64,000 nucleotides of DNA, taken from contig NZ_FOHJ01000001.1 in the NCBI RefSeq assembly GCF_900111405.1, positions 372,001 through 436,000 on the forward strand, given 5' to 3'. The notes beneath the pieces are model-generated. The model searched no databases and had not been told where the DNA came from. It saw only the letters and a list, made by a program, of their open reading frames with translations. The DNA comes from Salinibacillus kushneri. GTDB lineage: Bacteria; Bacillota; Bacilli; Bacillales; Alkalibacillaceae. The stretch's first letter is position 1. Every line of letters starts with the position of its first letter. Below, in pieces: positions 18,102 through 28,343 of this stretch. Both the position numbers and the translations under genes were made by a program.

Positions 18102-19346
18102 CTATGTTCGATAAGATGCGTTAATTCGTACATATTCATAGGATAAATCGCAGCCCCACGCGTTTCCTCTTCCTACTCCTTGATTAAAATCAACAAAAAG
18201 TGTGACATGCTCCTCCTTCAATTCTTGTGTAGCTTTACCTTCATCATATGGTAGAGGCAGTCCATTTTCCACAACCTTGACCGGGCCAATAGAAACGGTC
18301 AAATCATCAGGATTCAATGGGGTACCACTATATCCAACAGAACAAACAATTCGTCCCCAATTTGGGTCCTCACCATGAATTGCTGTTTTGACCAAATTAG
18401 ATGAAATAATACTTTTAGCAATTTGGCGAGCCACATGGTCATCCTCAAGACCACTTACCTGCACCTCAATCAGCTTCGTAGCACCTTCTCCGTCTCTTGC
18501 AATCTGCTTGGCTAACGACTCACAGACAAAGCGAAGTCCCTCAACAAAAGTCTGCCATTCCAAGTGGTCCTTCGTTAAGAGGTCGTTTTGGGCTAGACCG
18601 TTGGCTAATAACAGCACCATATCATTGGTACTCGTATCCCCATCTACGGAAATACAATTAAAGGTTTCATCGGTGACTTCTTTTAAGGCTGCATGTAAAT
18701 CTGAGTGAGGGACATTCGCGTCTGTTGTAATAAAACTAAGCATGGTTGCCATATTTGGATGAATCATGCCCGATCCCTTTGCAGCTCCACCAATCGAGAT
18801 GGTTTTCCCACCTATATTCATTTGAACCGCTACATTTTTTGTGAACGTATCCGTAGTTAATATTGCCTTCTCAAAGTGGTTGGGTTCATTTTTCTTAATG
18901 GCTGCAGGAATCTGGCTAATTCCCGAATTAACTTTTTCCATTGGCAATAGCTCCCCGATTACACCCGTAGAAACGACCGCACCATAATGCTCTTTAATGT
19001 TTAACATATCAGTAAAGTTTTTGCGCATTTCATAGGCATCCTGAATGCCCTGTTCTCCAGTACATGTATTGGCCTTACCTGAATTTACAATAATCCCCTG
19101 AAGTTTACCTTCCTGAGCGATACTATCCTGAGTGACGTGTAATGGGGCACCTTTAATCAAATTGGTTGTATAGACACCAGCAGCTTCTGCAGGAACCTCA
19201 GAATAAACCCAGCCTAAATCTTTTTGTTTAAATCGTATTCCACAGTGTAATCCTCCAGCCGTGTATCCTTTAGGAGTGGTTACACTTCCCGTTTCTAACA
19301 CATGGAGATGCTCCAGTTTTTCTGCCACCTCATAAAATGTGCTCAC
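18102..19346 (-). CDS. argJ: Bifunctional ornithine acetyltransferase / N-acetylglutamate synthase
   Basis: About 414 residues from GTG at 19346; AGGAGAGGTGAG precedes it, so the in-frame GTG seven codons earlier is unlikely. The autocatalytic cleavage motif GSGMIHPNMATML is present, with the nucleophilic Thr of the beta chain in NMATML. IVNSGKANTCTG and NDMVLLLANG are conserved. It recycles the acetyl group from N-acetylornithine to glutamate. Middle gene of argC-argJ-argB. Confidence 0.94.
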   Translation of the reverse strand: MSTFYEVAEKLEHLHVLETGSVTTPKGYTAGGLHCGIRFKQKDLGWVYSEVPAEAAGVYTTNLIKGAPLHVTQDSIAQEGKLQGIIVNSGKANTCTGEQGIQDAYEMRKNFTDMLNIKEHYGAVVSTGVIGELLPMEKVNSGISQIPAAIKKNEPNHFEKAILTTDTFTKNVAVQMNIGGKTISIGGAAKGSGMIHPNMATMLSFITTDANVPHSDLHAALKEVTDETFNCISVDGDTSTNDMVLLLANGLAQNDLLTKDHLEWQTFVEGLRFVCESLAKQIARDGEGATKLIEVQVSGLEDDHVARQIAKSIISSNLVKTAIHGEDPNWGRIVCSVGYSGTPLNPDDLTVSIGPVKVVENGLPLPYDEGKATQELKEEHVTLFVDFNQGVGRGNAWGCDLSYEYVRINASYRT

Positions 19347-19396
19347 CGTTCTCTCACCTCTCCTCACAAAAGTTGTATTACTTTTTTTGGTTTCAA

Positions 19397-20434
19397 TTAT
19401 GGATAAACGGGGGAATACTTAAGACCTTCATCTATATCCCAGCCGTTTACTAGATTCATATTCTGAACTGCCTGACCTGAGGCACCTTTAACCACATTAT
19501 CAATGACTGATACAATCGTAAGCTTTCCAGTACGCTTATCTACCGTTACACCAAGATCACAATAATTCGAACCATAGACCTCCTTGGTAGAAGGCAAGCT
19601 TCCCTCTGGACGCACTCTAATAAAAGGCGTGTGATCATAGTACATGTCATAGGCATGAATAAGATCATCAGTAGTTATAGTTTCTTGTAAATCTGCATAA
19701 ATCGTACACATAATTCCTCGCGTCATTGGGATAAGATGGGTCGAAAAGGTGACTTGTACCGTATCCCCACTAACTTCAGTAAGAATCTGCTCCATTTCCG
19801 GTATATGCTGATGCTTACCGAGTCTATAAGCTTTTACATTTTCATTCACTTCTCCAAAGAGTGTTGTAAGAGAAGGCTTACGACCTGCTCCAGATACACC
19901 AGACTTCCCATCTATAATAATAGATTTTGTCGATATAAGTTTCTTCTCCACTAATGGAATAAGAGCCAATAAGGCTGCCGTAGCATAGCATCCGGGGTTG
20001 GCAATTACCTGTGCATGCTTGATGGCTTCTGGATATACATCAGCCAATCCGTATACAGCTTCTGACAAATATTCTGCATTTGTATGCTCCGCCTGATACC
20101 ATTGTTTGTAAACGTCTGGATTATTCAGCCGAAAATCGCCAGAAATATCAATGCAAGGGATTCCCTTCTGGGTGAAAGAGGGTAGCCAATCCTTGCTTAC
20201 CCGTGCCGGCGTGGCAAAAAAGAGAAAGTCCACTTGGCTTGCCACCTTATCTACATCTAAAGCTTCAAGTTGCTCTTCATAAATGGCTTGTAGATGTGGA
20301 TATAATTCCGTTATCGGGGTTCCACTTGTTGAATGTGAAACAATAAGATTTAGTGTCACATGTGGATGTTCATGAAGAAGCCGTATCAATTCAATTCCGC
20401 TATAGCCATTTGCGCCAATAATTCCAACCCTCAA
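19397..20434 (-). CDS. argC: N-acetyl-gamma-glutamyl-phosphate reductase
   Basis: 345 residues beginning with TTG at 20434 behind AGGAGTG. VGIIGANGYSGIELIRLL is the NADPH-binding motif and IANPGCYATAALLALIPL holds the catalytic Cys. It performs the third step of arginine synthesis. It leads the arg operon, with a clear promoter and an overlapping ARG box upstream. Confidence 0.94.
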   Translation of the reverse strand: MRVGIIGANGYSGIELIRLLHEHPHVTLNLIVSHSTSGTPITELYPHLQAIYEEQLEALDVDKVASQVDFLFFATPARVSKDWLPSFTQKGIPCIDISGDFRLNNPDVYKQWYQAEHTNAEYLSEAVYGLADVYPEAIKHAQVIANPGCYATAALLALIPLVEKKLISTKSIIIDGKSGVSGAGRKPSLTTLFGEVNENVKAYRLGKHQHIPEMEQILTEVSGDTVQVTFSTHLIPMTRGIMCTIYADLQETITTDDLIHAYDMYYDHTPFIRVRPEGSLPSTKEVYGSNYCDLGVTVDKRTGKLTIVSVIDNVVKGASGQAVQNMNLVNGWDIDEGLKYSPVYP

Positions 20435-20470
20435 AATCCTTCACTCCTAATATTTTTAATTTTTCGGATA

Positions 20471-20500
20471 ATTATACTTATTTATTAATATTTATGCAAT
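20471..20500 (-). promoter_or_regulatory. argC promoter with overlapping ARG box
   Basis: TTGCAT (20499-20494), 17-bp spacer and perfect TATAAT (20476-20471) on the minus strand. ATTGCATAAATATTAATA (20500-20483) agrees with the ArgR/AhrC consensus TNTGNATWWWWATNCANA at all but two positions and overlaps the -35, fitting arginine repression. Confidence 0.65.
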
Positions 20501-20612
20501 AGGTTTTTTGAAAATTTTAAAAAACGATGTAAATTAGGAGAGACCGTTCATGTACTAATCACCAAATAAAAATATTCTTAAAATCTATTCTTCCAAATAA
20601 ACAGAAGGACTA

Positions 20613-21590
20613 TCATTTTAATTTTTCCCAAACTTCAGGGTTCAGTAGATTTGGAGGTTTTAATCCACTTAAACCTGCTCTTAGGTTTTCATCTGCTAAT
20701 TGCGACATTTTTAATTCTGTCTCATAAGTGGAAGATCCAATATGCGGTAAAGTAACAACGTTGTTCATTTTAAGCAGTTCACTATTCGCATCAACCGGTT
20801 CCTGCTCATAAACATCCAATCCTGCAGCCCGAATATCTTTATTTTTTAATGCATCTATTAAATCCTGCTCCACAATCGTTTTTCCCCGTGAAACATTGAT
20901 AAAAATAGCGGATTTCTTCATTAATTGAAACTCTCTTTTTCCTATCATACCTTCTGTTTCTTTGGATAGTGGTGTAATCAGACAGATAAAATCAGAATGA
21001 ATTAATAAGTTATCCAGTTCCATATAGGTAGCGTTGTATCTCGATTCCACATCTGATTTTCGTGTACGGCTGTAGTATAAAACATCCATATCAAGTCCAA
21101 AATGTGCACGCTTGGCTATCTTGGTTCCAATCCTTCCCATACCTATGATGCCAAGCTTTTTATGATGCACATCGGTTCCGTAGTAGTCTTCTGATAAGGT
21201 TTTAGTCCATTTCCCGGTTTTCACAAATTGATCCAATTCAGGAATTCTCCTGGCAGCAGAAATAATTAGTCCTAACGCTGTATCAGCAACAGTATTTGTC
21301 AATATACCTGGTGTATTCGTTGCCAGTATATTACGTTTTGTCAATTCGGGAATATCTAGATTGTTGTATCCAACCGAAACGTTGGATACGATTTTTAGAT
21401 TCGGTGCTTTTTCCAAAAGCTGTTTATTTACAACCAGCTCCAATCCAATAATTCCGTGTGCATTAGAAAGGAATTCCAGAAATTCCGCGTCTTTATGGGG
21501 ATTAATATCTTTAAAAAAGCGAACCTCATAATCGTTTTTCAATCCATCCAATACAGGTTTCTCCACTCGTTCATAGGCAAGAATTTTCAT
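20613..21590 (-). CDS. D-isomer-specific 2-hydroxyacid dehydrogenase (glyoxylate/2-ketogluconate reductase type)
   Basis: 325 residues. Rossmann motif LGIIGMGRIGTKIAKRA (about 145-161), FINVSRGKTIVEQDLI, and LPHIGSSTYETE with the catalytic His paired with Glu in EQEPV. These residues place it in the GyaR/YvcT group that reduces glyoxylate, hydroxypyruvate or 2-ketogluconate with NAD(P)H. It is single, flanked by the arg operon and a permease. Exact substrate not decidable from sequence. Confidence 0.88.
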   Translation of the reverse strand: MKILAYERVEKPVLDGLKNDYEVRFFKDINPHKDAEFLEFLSNAHGIIGLELVVNKQLLEKAPNLKIVSNVSVGYNNLDIPELTKRNILATNTPGILTNTVADTALGLIISAARRIPELDQFVKTGKWTKTLSEDYYGTDVHHKKLGIIGMGRIGTKIAKRAHFGLDMDVLYYSRTRKSDVESRYNATYMELDNLLIHSDFICLITPLSKETEGMIGKREFQLMKKSAIFINVSRGKTIVEQDLIDALKNKDIRAAGLDVYEQEPVDANSELLKMNNVVTLPHIGSSTYETELKMSQLADENLRAGLSGLKPPNLLNPEVWEKLK

Positions 21591-21789
21591 TCATGATACC
21601 CCCATCCATTTAAAAAAATCTGTATTATTTTATAAATCAGGGTCTATTCGGATAAAGTTAAACGTCAATCATTGGAGTGTTGCCCATAGCCCATTAGCTA
21701 AGCCAATCAGGATGCTAGTGTCCATTATAGATCTCAGCATATTTTCTTTTAGAAACTCTTAGAAATCCTATATTAGATAAAGGTAGTCT

Positions 21790-21930
21790 TAAAGCTTATT
21801 GTTGATTTTCCGCCCAGCTGATTGGAACAGAAGTACGCGGGGAAGAGTGGTATACGGAACCCCCCTAAGGCGTATGCGAAGGAGGCTCCCAGACCGCCAG
21901 CGGAAATCAACACCTATGTTTAACAGAGCC
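21790..21930 (+). repeat. GC-rich dispersed intergenic repeat, copy 1
   Basis: About 140 bp, much richer in G+C than its surroundings, between the dehydrogenase and the permease genes. It begins with CTTATTGTTGATTTTCCGCC and ends GCGGAAATCAACACC then TGTTTAACAGAGCC, and its two ends are inverted. Related copies are at 45383-45566 (same direction) and 28795-28905 (opposite, shortened). No protein is encoded. Confidence 0.75.
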
Positions 21931-21933
21931 TAA

Positions 21934-21979
21934 ATAAAAAGCTTGGAATAGATGATGAGGTGAACTCTATTCCAAGCTT
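21934..21979 (-). terminator. Terminator of the amino-acid permease gene
   Basis: AAGCTTGGAATAG pairs with CTATTCCAAGCTT; on the minus strand the second arm runs into TTTTTATTT. Confidence 0.9.
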
Positions 21980-22007
21980 AAATAATGAAACCAGCATTGT
22001 GAACGCT

Positions 22008-23414
22008 TCAAGCAATTCGATTGATTTCATCATTCATATGTTTATCTGCATTGTCTTTACCGTACTTTCTGATTGAATAGTTATATAAAATAACACCTAG
22101 CAAAGTCCAAAAACCAACAATAATCCATTCTGTAACACCTAGTGCAGATGGCATACCCGGTAAATATAAGATGGTCACACCACCTGCCATGATTGCAGCA
22201 ATCCATCCTAATAAAGAACCACCAGGTAATTTAAATGGACGGTTCATCTCTGGAGATTTTTTTCTTAACATAATAAATGAAATAGCAACGAGCAGCCAGG
22301 CAACAACAAGACCAATTCCACCAGCATCAACAAACCAAGCGAGAGCAGGTCTTCCTAATAAAGGAGCAGCTGTGGATAACACGGCAATTAGTAAAATAGC
22401 CTTATAAGGTGTCTTATATTTGGGGTGTAATTCCCCTAATGATTTTGGTAAAATTCCGGCTCTTGCCAAAGCAAAAATTGCCCGGCTCCCTCCTACATAA
22501 AATCCTAACCAACTCGTTAATATTCCGCCAATACCGCCAATAACAAGAATATTCCCCATTAATTGACTACCGCCAAATGCTGTGGCCATTGCATCGGCAG
22601 TTACAAGATTGGATTCAGCTATTGCTGATGGATTGAGAACTCGGGATACTCCGAAAATAACTGCTACATACCAGACAATCGCTAAAGTGACTGAAAAAAC
22701 CAATAGTTGACCAATTCTCTTTTTGGGTAAATTAATTTCCTCAGCAGTCTGTGGGATAACATCAAAACCTACAAACATAAACGGTGTCATAATAACGACT
22801 GTTAAAATCCCCGCCATCCCTTCTTCAAAAAGTGGCTGCATACTTTGCACATTACCTGCCATTGTACCTCCTGTAATTAATAAAATACCTGATAAAATAA
22901 TTAAAAGCATAAAAATGAAGGTTACAGCAGATGTAAATTTAATGCCCCGATAATTAATCCATGCAATAAGAATAGATCCTAAAATCCCGATTCCTGCCCA
23001 CGTAACCGTTACATCCCATCCAGCAATCGTATATAAATACCCTTGACTAAAATCTGGCACCAGATATTCAAAGACGGTTGGAAACGCAACGGCCTCAAAA
23101 GCAACAACGGAAACATAACCAAAAATAATAGCCCATGTAGCTATAAACGAAGCAATTCTTCCCATAGCCTTAAACGTATAAACATGTTCTCCCCCAACCA
23201 GGGGCATTGAGGAAGCTAACTCAGCGTATGTAAGACCTACTAATAGAACTAGAACACCCCCGATTAAAAATGCCAGGATGGCTCCAATTGAGCCAGCCTC
23301 TGTAATCCAAAGGCCTGTTGTAACAACCCAGCCCCAGCCAATCATTGAACCAAAAGCGAGTGCAAGTACATCCTTATTTCCTAAAATTCGAAGCAGTTTC
23401 TGATTTTCTCCCAT
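22008..23414 (-). CDS. APC-family amino acid permease
   Basis: 468 residues with about twelve hydrophobic spans. The N-terminal ALAFGSMIGWGWVVTTG is the substrate-binding break in helix 1 of APC transporters, and LVGLTYAELASSMPLVGGEH (helix 2) is typical. Divergent from the class III aminotransferase at 23700, suggesting the pair imports and transaminates the same amine or omega-amino acid. Substrate unknown. Confidence 0.88.
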   Translation of the reverse strand: MGENQKLLRILGNKDVLALAFGSMIGWGWVVTTGLWITEAGSIGAILAFLIGGVLVLLVGLTYAELASSMPLVGGEHVYTFKAMGRIASFIATWAIIFGYVSVVAFEAVAFPTVFEYLVPDFSQGYLYTIAGWDVTVTWAGIGILGSILIAWINYRGIKFTSAVTFIFMLLIILSGILLITGGTMAGNVQSMQPLFEEGMAGILTVVIMTPFMFVGFDVIPQTAEEINLPKKRIGQLLVFSVTLAIVWYVAVIFGVSRVLNPSAIAESNLVTADAMATAFGGSQLMGNILVIGGIGGILTSWLGFYVGGSRAIFALARAGILPKSLGELHPKYKTPYKAILLIAVLSTAAPLLGRPALAWFVDAGGIGLVVAWLLVAISFIMLRKKSPEMNRPFKLPGGSLLGWIAAIMAGGVTILYLPGMPSALGVTEWIIVGFWTLLGVILYNYSIRKYGKDNADKHMNDEINRIA

Positions 23415-23699
23415 TCAAACCCCTCCAATGGAAAAATATCTTAAAAAAATACATTTCTTCTTCAAGTAATGATGAATTTGCTTTCACTTTTATCCGTCTT
23501 CCCGATAAACAATGTTTGAACATAAGTATATTGATTTAACAAAAAAGTGTCAATTAATTTTTTGTATTTTTAGAATTATTGACATATTCAAACAACTATG
23601 ATTAATTATAGATATCTTATTCTGCCGACCATTAATTTCACATACAAATTCTATTCCAACAGCTTTTTCTTTAAAATTTAATGGAAGGGGAGTCTTACA

Positions 23700-25058
23700 G
23701 TGAAAACTGGTACTGAAAGCAAATCGTTACTGGAAAAAGATGAGAAATATTTATGGCATGCAATGAAAAAATACAATCCTGAGGGTACTTTAATTAGTGC
23801 AAAAGCAGATGGCGTGTGGATTACCGATGTTAATGGCAATAAGTACATGGACGGTCTGGCAGGGCTATGGTGTGTAAATGTTGGTTATGGAAGGGATGAA
23901 CTAGCCGATGCTTCCGCTAAACAACTGAAAGAGATGCCTTATTATCCAATGACCCAGAGCCATATTCCAGGAATTCTGCTAAGTGAAAAATTAAACGAAT
24001 GGCTGGGTGAAGAATATGTTATTTTTTATTCCAATAGCGGATCGGAAGCAAATGAAACAGCCTTCAAAATAGCTCGTCAGTACTATCAGCAAACAGGACA
24101 GCCTAATCGTTATAAATTTATATCACGTTACCGCTCTTATCACGGAAATTCCTTTGCAACACTTGCTGCCGGGGGACAGAATCAGCGAGCATATAGATAC
24201 GAACCGCTTTCTTCAGGATTTGTTCATGTTTCTCCACCTGATTGTTATAGAAGTCCTTTTTCAAGTATAGATGGTGAATGCTGTATTCAAGCAGCTGAAG
24301 AAATTGATAAAACCATCACCTGGGAGATTCCAGAAACCGTTGCAGGAGTCATCATGGAGCCCATTATAACGGGAGGCGGTGTGCTGATTCCTCATGATCA
24401 GTACATGAAGCGCGTTCGGGAAATTTGTGATCAGCATGGTGCATTATTGATATCGGATGAAGTTATAAATGGCTTTGGCCGGACCGGTAAACCCTTTGGA
24501 TTTATGAACTACGGTGTAAAACCAGACATTGTAACGATGGCGAAGGGACTGACCAGCGCCTATATGCCTCTTGCAGCAACAGCGGTAAAGCGGGAAATCT
24601 ATGAAGCTTTCATATCCAATGATGACGAATATAATCATTTTCGTCACGTAAATACATTTGGTGGCAGTCCTGCAGCATGTGCTGTTGCCATTAAAAACCT
24701 TGAGATTATGGAAGAAGAAAATTTAGTGAAAAATTCAGAGGAACTGGGTACATGGCTCAATGAGGAACTTCAAGATTTAAGGGATCACCCTAATATAGGA
24801 GATATCCGTGCTAGAAAAGGGCTGCTTGCAGGAATCGAATTAGTGAAAGATAAACAAACCAAAGAACCGATTGAAGAAAATCGTGCCGCTAAAGTCGTTG
24901 CAGGCTGCAAAGAAAAAGGAGTAATTATTGGCAAGACAAGTGATACTGTAGCAGGCTATAACAATATTATAACGTTGTCACCACCATTATCCATTACGAA
25001 AGAAGAACTTCAATTCCTTGTTGACATTCTAAAAGAAAACTTGCGAGCGGCTTTATAA
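23700..25058 (+). CDS. Class III pyridoxal-phosphate aminotransferase (omega-amino acid:pyruvate type)
   Basis: 452 residues; GTG start behind GGAAGGGGAG. YSNSGSEANETAFKIARQY, YHGNSFATLAAGG, ISDEVINGFGRTGKPFG (cofactor Asp) and DIVTMAKGLTSAYMPLAA (Schiff-base Lys about residue 282) define fold-type I, class III. The family acts on beta-alanine, GABA, taurine, putrescine or similar amines with pyruvate as acceptor. Divergent from the APC permease. The donor cannot be decided by eye. Confidence 0.9.
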   Translation: MKTGTESKSLLEKDEKYLWHAMKKYNPEGTLISAKADGVWITDVNGNKYMDGLAGLWCVNVGYGRDELADASAKQLKEMPYYPMTQSHIPGILLSEKLNEWLGEEYVIFYSNSGSEANETAFKIARQYYQQTGQPNRYKFISRYRSYHGNSFATLAAGGQNQRAYRYEPLSSGFVHVSPPDCYRSPFSSIDGECCIQAAEEIDKTITWEIPETVAGVIMEPIITGGGVLIPHDQYMKRVREICDQHGALLISDEVINGFGRTGKPFGFMNYGVKPDIVTMAKGLTSAYMPLAATAVKREIYEAFISNDDEYNHFRHVNTFGGSPAACAVAIKNLEIMEEENLVKNSEELGTWLNEELQDLRDHPNIGDIRARKGLLAGIELVKDKQTKEPIEENRAAKVVAGCKEKGVIIGKTSDTVAGYNNIITLSPPLSITKEELQFLVDILKENLRAAL

Positions 25059-25228
25059 AGCTGTCAGACACTCAAGAAATTTTTCAGGAAAGAAGGATTG
25101 ATAGGATTAACAGTATTCCAATGGAAATTAAAAATAATGAGAATCGCATAAAGTATTCCTGAAAATAGGCAGGATTTGTATTACAGATTTTCACTATTAC
25201 AGTTTAGTGAGACAAGAACCCATAACAG

Positions 25229-25268
25229 AAAAATCCCCCTGGAGAATAATGATTTTCTGCAGGGGGAT
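25229..25268 (-). terminator. Terminator of the M14 peptidase gene
   Basis: ATCCCCCTG-GAGAA pairs with TTCTG-CAGGGGGAT (one mismatch), followed by TTTTT on the minus strand. Confidence 0.88.
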
Positions 25269-25315
25269 AAGATAAAAACAATGACAAGATCTTCCTCTAA
25301 AAAAGCCTTCTAACT

Positions 25316-26629
25316 CTACTCATCCCTAGTCGTCGGATCACTAATCCGGTTGGCAGACTCCGGAATATCATCATAAATCTGAGTATCTATTTCATGAATA
25401 GAACCGTCTGCTAGTCCTTTAAATACTTCAAATAATGGTTTCGTTACGGTTTCTTTTAGCATTCCATTTTGTTTTTGGCCCAACGTTTGGCTTTGGCCTT
25501 TAATTTCCATTAACATAATGGATGCATCATTCAATGCGAATGCTCCTAAAGCTGTACCAGGAAGGTTTACATCAGGATATTTTTGAATGGCTCCAAAATG
25601 GGAATTTCCCTTTTGTAAAGTCCTGACTGTAAGTGCATTAATCTGTTTACCTAAAGTAAGTACATCTTCATCCACTTCATAGGATTTGCCAGTAAATGGA
25701 TCCTCATAGCTTTCTGTTGCGACAACGGCTGCAACTTGAAGAGGAACACTACGATTATCCTCATCAGAAAGTGTATTAAAGCCACGATGATGTACATCAA
25801 CATAGACATCCGGTTGAAATTCTTTAAATACACTCGTCACAGTACGTGCTTCTGCTGTTACATATAACCCACCGTAATCACTATTATTTGTTGCATCATT
25901 ATTGAGAAATTCAGCAACCTCTGTTTTGCTTGTATCTTCTATTTTAAAGTCAAGGTTTGGATTGTAATCCCTGTTTTGGTCATATCCTGGAATTCCATAT
26001 ACGACTCGTCCATCATTATTTTTAGCCCGTTCGCTCCCATCTTCATTGTAATACCATGGGAATTCTGTATCAGCTGGTAATCCGATTTCTTCTGGACTCC
26101 ACGTTTGATGAGTATAACGAGTCGGGTACCAACTGTCTTCATATTGATTATCTGCACCTTCAGGATTGATACGAGGCATAATCCATATGGATACTTCATC
26201 TAAAATCTCTTTCACTTCCTTTCCATTGGAAGAAAGCTTTTGTATAACCTCAAGAACAGCCTCTGTACTGATTTGTTCATTTCCATGGATTTGTGTTGTT
26301 ATCATAATTTTCTTCTTATCTGGAGAGTTATCCCCAAATTTCACAACATATAGAGGTTCACCTTCCTCCTCATCTGTTGTATATCCGTCCGGGGATTGGT
26401 TTGAATAACCAGCAATATCAAGCTGCATTTTTCCTTTTGATTTTTCTTCTAACCGCTGAAGCTTTTCGTATAACTCTTCATTACTCATGTAGCTTGATAG
26501 TGAAATGTTTTGGTCATCCTCGATATAGGGACCATTGGGGATAGACTGAGGATCTGCCGAAACACTTGCAGCCATCGACAGCGTGAATGCTAATGTAGTA
26601 GGAACAACTACTTTTGACAATCTTTTCAT
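25316..26629 (-). CDS. Secreted M14-family zinc carboxypeptidase
   Basis: 437 residues with a signal peptide (KRLSKVV, a hydrophobic core, cleavage near SVSADP). Zinc ligands are in TTQIHGNEQIS (His 115, Glu 118) and DVYVDVHHRGF (near 280); the catalytic Glu is probably in LMEIKGQ. RINPEGADNQ and NRDYNPN are also typical of M14. It should trim peptides or peptidoglycan stems outside the cell. It stands alone between two terminators or gaps. Confidence 0.85.
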   Translation of the reverse strand: MKRLSKVVVPTTLAFTLSMAASVSADPQSIPNGPYIEDDQNISLSSYMSNEELYEKLQRLEEKSKGKMQLDIAGYSNQSPDGYTTDEEEGEPLYVVKFGDNSPDKKKIMITTQIHGNEQISTEAVLEVIQKLSSNGKEVKEILDEVSIWIMPRINPEGADNQYEDSWYPTRYTHQTWSPEEIGLPADTEFPWYYNEDGSERAKNNDGRVVYGIPGYDQNRDYNPNLDFKIEDTSKTEVAEFLNNDATNNSDYGGLYVTAEARTVTSVFKEFQPDVYVDVHHRGFNTLSDEDNRSVPLQVAAVVATESYEDPFTGKSYEVDEDVLTLGKQINALTVRTLQKGNSHFGAIQKYPDVNLPGTALGAFALNDASIMLMEIKGQSQTLGQKQNGMLKETVTKPLFEVFKGLADGSIHEIDTQIYDDIPESANRISDPTTRDE

Positions 26630-26902
26630 ATCTTTTTATCCTCCTCTATAAAATACTAGGTTCTTTTATAGATTAATAGAAGTAGACATGGAAATTTGTC
26701 ATAATAGCTCGCAAAGAAACCATAATTTTTCCTTGTTTTTCAGTAAACTTCCTGAAAAATAGACGTTTCCCATATCTTTTGAAGGATGTTTATTGAACTA
26801 GAATTTTATTGAAATAAGAAGTTAGACTTAGTAGATTGTGTAGATAAAAGCAAAAGATTGTCGAACCAATCGATCATTTCCGACATTTTCTTGATCGTTT
26901 TT

Positions 26903-27448
26903 TTACTTCTGACTCTCTATATACGCCTGCTCTTCTTCAGCACTTAAAATGCCTGTTGCCTTCCCAACCGTACCGTTCTGAAGCTCCCAAATAGCATTAT
27001 GATCTTGATCCACTTCAGTGAAATCCCTCTCACTCCATTTAACTAGAATATCTCGATAAACAGCTTCATGAGTGACCTCTACCTGATCCAGAGCACTCAA
27101 CAGCCATTCCACTCTCTTGGGATGCAATTCATAAAACCCCCATTTTTTCGACGCTTTAACCTTTTGGTGAGACATGCCGTGTATAAATTCCTGAAAATGT
27201 ACATCTCGTAATTCCGTCTTTTTTTCCTCTGTTCCAAATGGATTTAGTGATTGTTCAGCAAAAGTTTGCAGATCCTTTTCGGTAATGGTTCCTTTAATAT
27301 CCTCTCGTTCTTCTTCTATCTTTTCCTGAGCCTGATTATCCGCTGACTCTGAACCATCAGCAGTAGTCGTCAACCCATAATAAACTCCTATAAAGGCTCC
27401 ACCAATAAAGAGAAAAATAATCCCGATAATAATCCATGCTTTTTTCAT
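26903..27448 (-). CDS. Membrane-anchored protein of unknown function (DUF6241-like)
   Basis: 181 residues. One N-terminal transmembrane segment (WIIIGIIFLFIGGAFIGVYY), then a charged Glu/Lys-rich linker and a soluble C-terminal domain with FQEFIHGMSHQKVKASKKWG and AVYRDILVKWSERDF. It resembles uncharacterised Bacillus proteins annotated DUF6241; I give that family with moderate certainty. No enzymatic motif seen. Single gene. Confidence 0.65.
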   Translation of the reverse strand: MKKAWIIIGIIFLFIGGAFIGVYYGLTTTADGSESADNQAQEKIEEEREDIKGTITEKDLQTFAEQSLNPFGTEEKKTELRDVHFQEFIHGMSHQKVKASKKWGFYELHPKRVEWLLSALDQVEVTHEAVYRDILVKWSERDFTEVDQDHNAIWELQNGTVGKATGILSAEEEQAYIESQK

Positions 27449-27650
27449 CTACTTATCGACTCCTTTAGAAAACGAACCGTAAAGATTTTTCTTAATATTT
27501 CCATTATATTGTATCGAAAACATTCTATGAAGCCAATCTATTAACTCAGGGATTTAGAGAATTTTTCTTCCACCGTAAAAATGAGGAGTTGAATAAGCAA
27601 TATGGATAAAGTGACAGTAAAATTACATGTCGCATGAATCACATCATAGG

Positions 27651-27675
27651 GCCCTAAACGAGTATTGTTTAGGGC
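27651..27675. other. Perfect 9-bp stem hairpin
   Basis: GCCCTAAAC, 7-base loop, GTTTAGGGC, 39 bp downstream of the acyltransferase stop. On the minus strand no U-run follows; it may still protect or end that mRNA. Confidence 0.5.
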
Positions 27676-27713
27676 TGGAAAATTTTTACACAACTGAATG
27701 CAACTACTTCCTT

Positions 27714-28343
27714 TTAAAGGTTATTTGGTAGAGTAATTTTTGCTGGTGTTCCAAACACTGTACACTGGTTCGGGACATCCTCAATAACAGTTGCTCCAGC
27801 ACCAATAATGGACCAATCACCCAATTTCTTACCCACAATAATGGTAGCAGAGGCACCAACATGGACACCTTCGCCTAGTAGATTCATTCCGTTTAGAGCA
27901 GCATTAGGGGAAATATATGTATAATCACACACATCATTATCATGCTCCACGATGGCTCCTGTATTAATAATGCAATGATTGCCAATTACTGTATCAGCCT
28001 GAATAACTGCATTTGCCATAACCACCGAACCATGTCCAATTTTAGCGGTAGGACTGATAATCGAAGAAGGATGAATGATAGTTAAATATTTTTCGGTGGA
28101 TAAGCCCAGCTTATGCATGATTCTTTTCCGTTCCTGATTATCCTTTATCGCAATCATGACCTTCATATTGGGGTGCCACCATGTATCAAAACTGGAAATG
28201 GGTCCATACATCTTTCCATCTTGAAAAAAATCATTTGAATAACGATCATCTAAAATAGTCCTGATTTCTATCGTATGAAATCCTGAAATAATATCCTGAA
28301 TGACCTTTCCATGTCCACCATCTCCAACAATCATAACCTTCAT
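27714..28343 (-). CDS. NeuD/PglD/EpsM-type sugar O-acyltransferase
   Basis: 209 residues. N-terminal MIVGDGGHGKVIQDII is the nucleotide-sugar-binding Rossmann motif of the PglD group; from about residue 90 left-handed beta-helix hexapeptide repeats follow (SPTAKIGHGSVVMANAVIQ, then IGNHCIINTGAIVEHD), ending in IGAGATVIEDVPNQ. Such enzymes acetylate an amino sugar used for surface polysaccharide or sialic-acid-like sugars. No polysaccharide cluster is next to it. Confidence 0.87.
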   Translation of the reverse strand: MKVMIVGDGGHGKVIQDIISGFHTIEIRTILDDRYSNDFFQDGKMYGPISSFDTWWHPNMKVMIAIKDNQERKRIMHKLGLSTEKYLTIIHPSSIISPTAKIGHGSVVMANAVIQADTVIGNHCIINTGAIVEHDNDVCDYTYISPNAALNGMNLLGEGVHVGASATIIVGKKLGDWSIIGAGATVIEDVPNQCTVFGTPAKITLPNNL

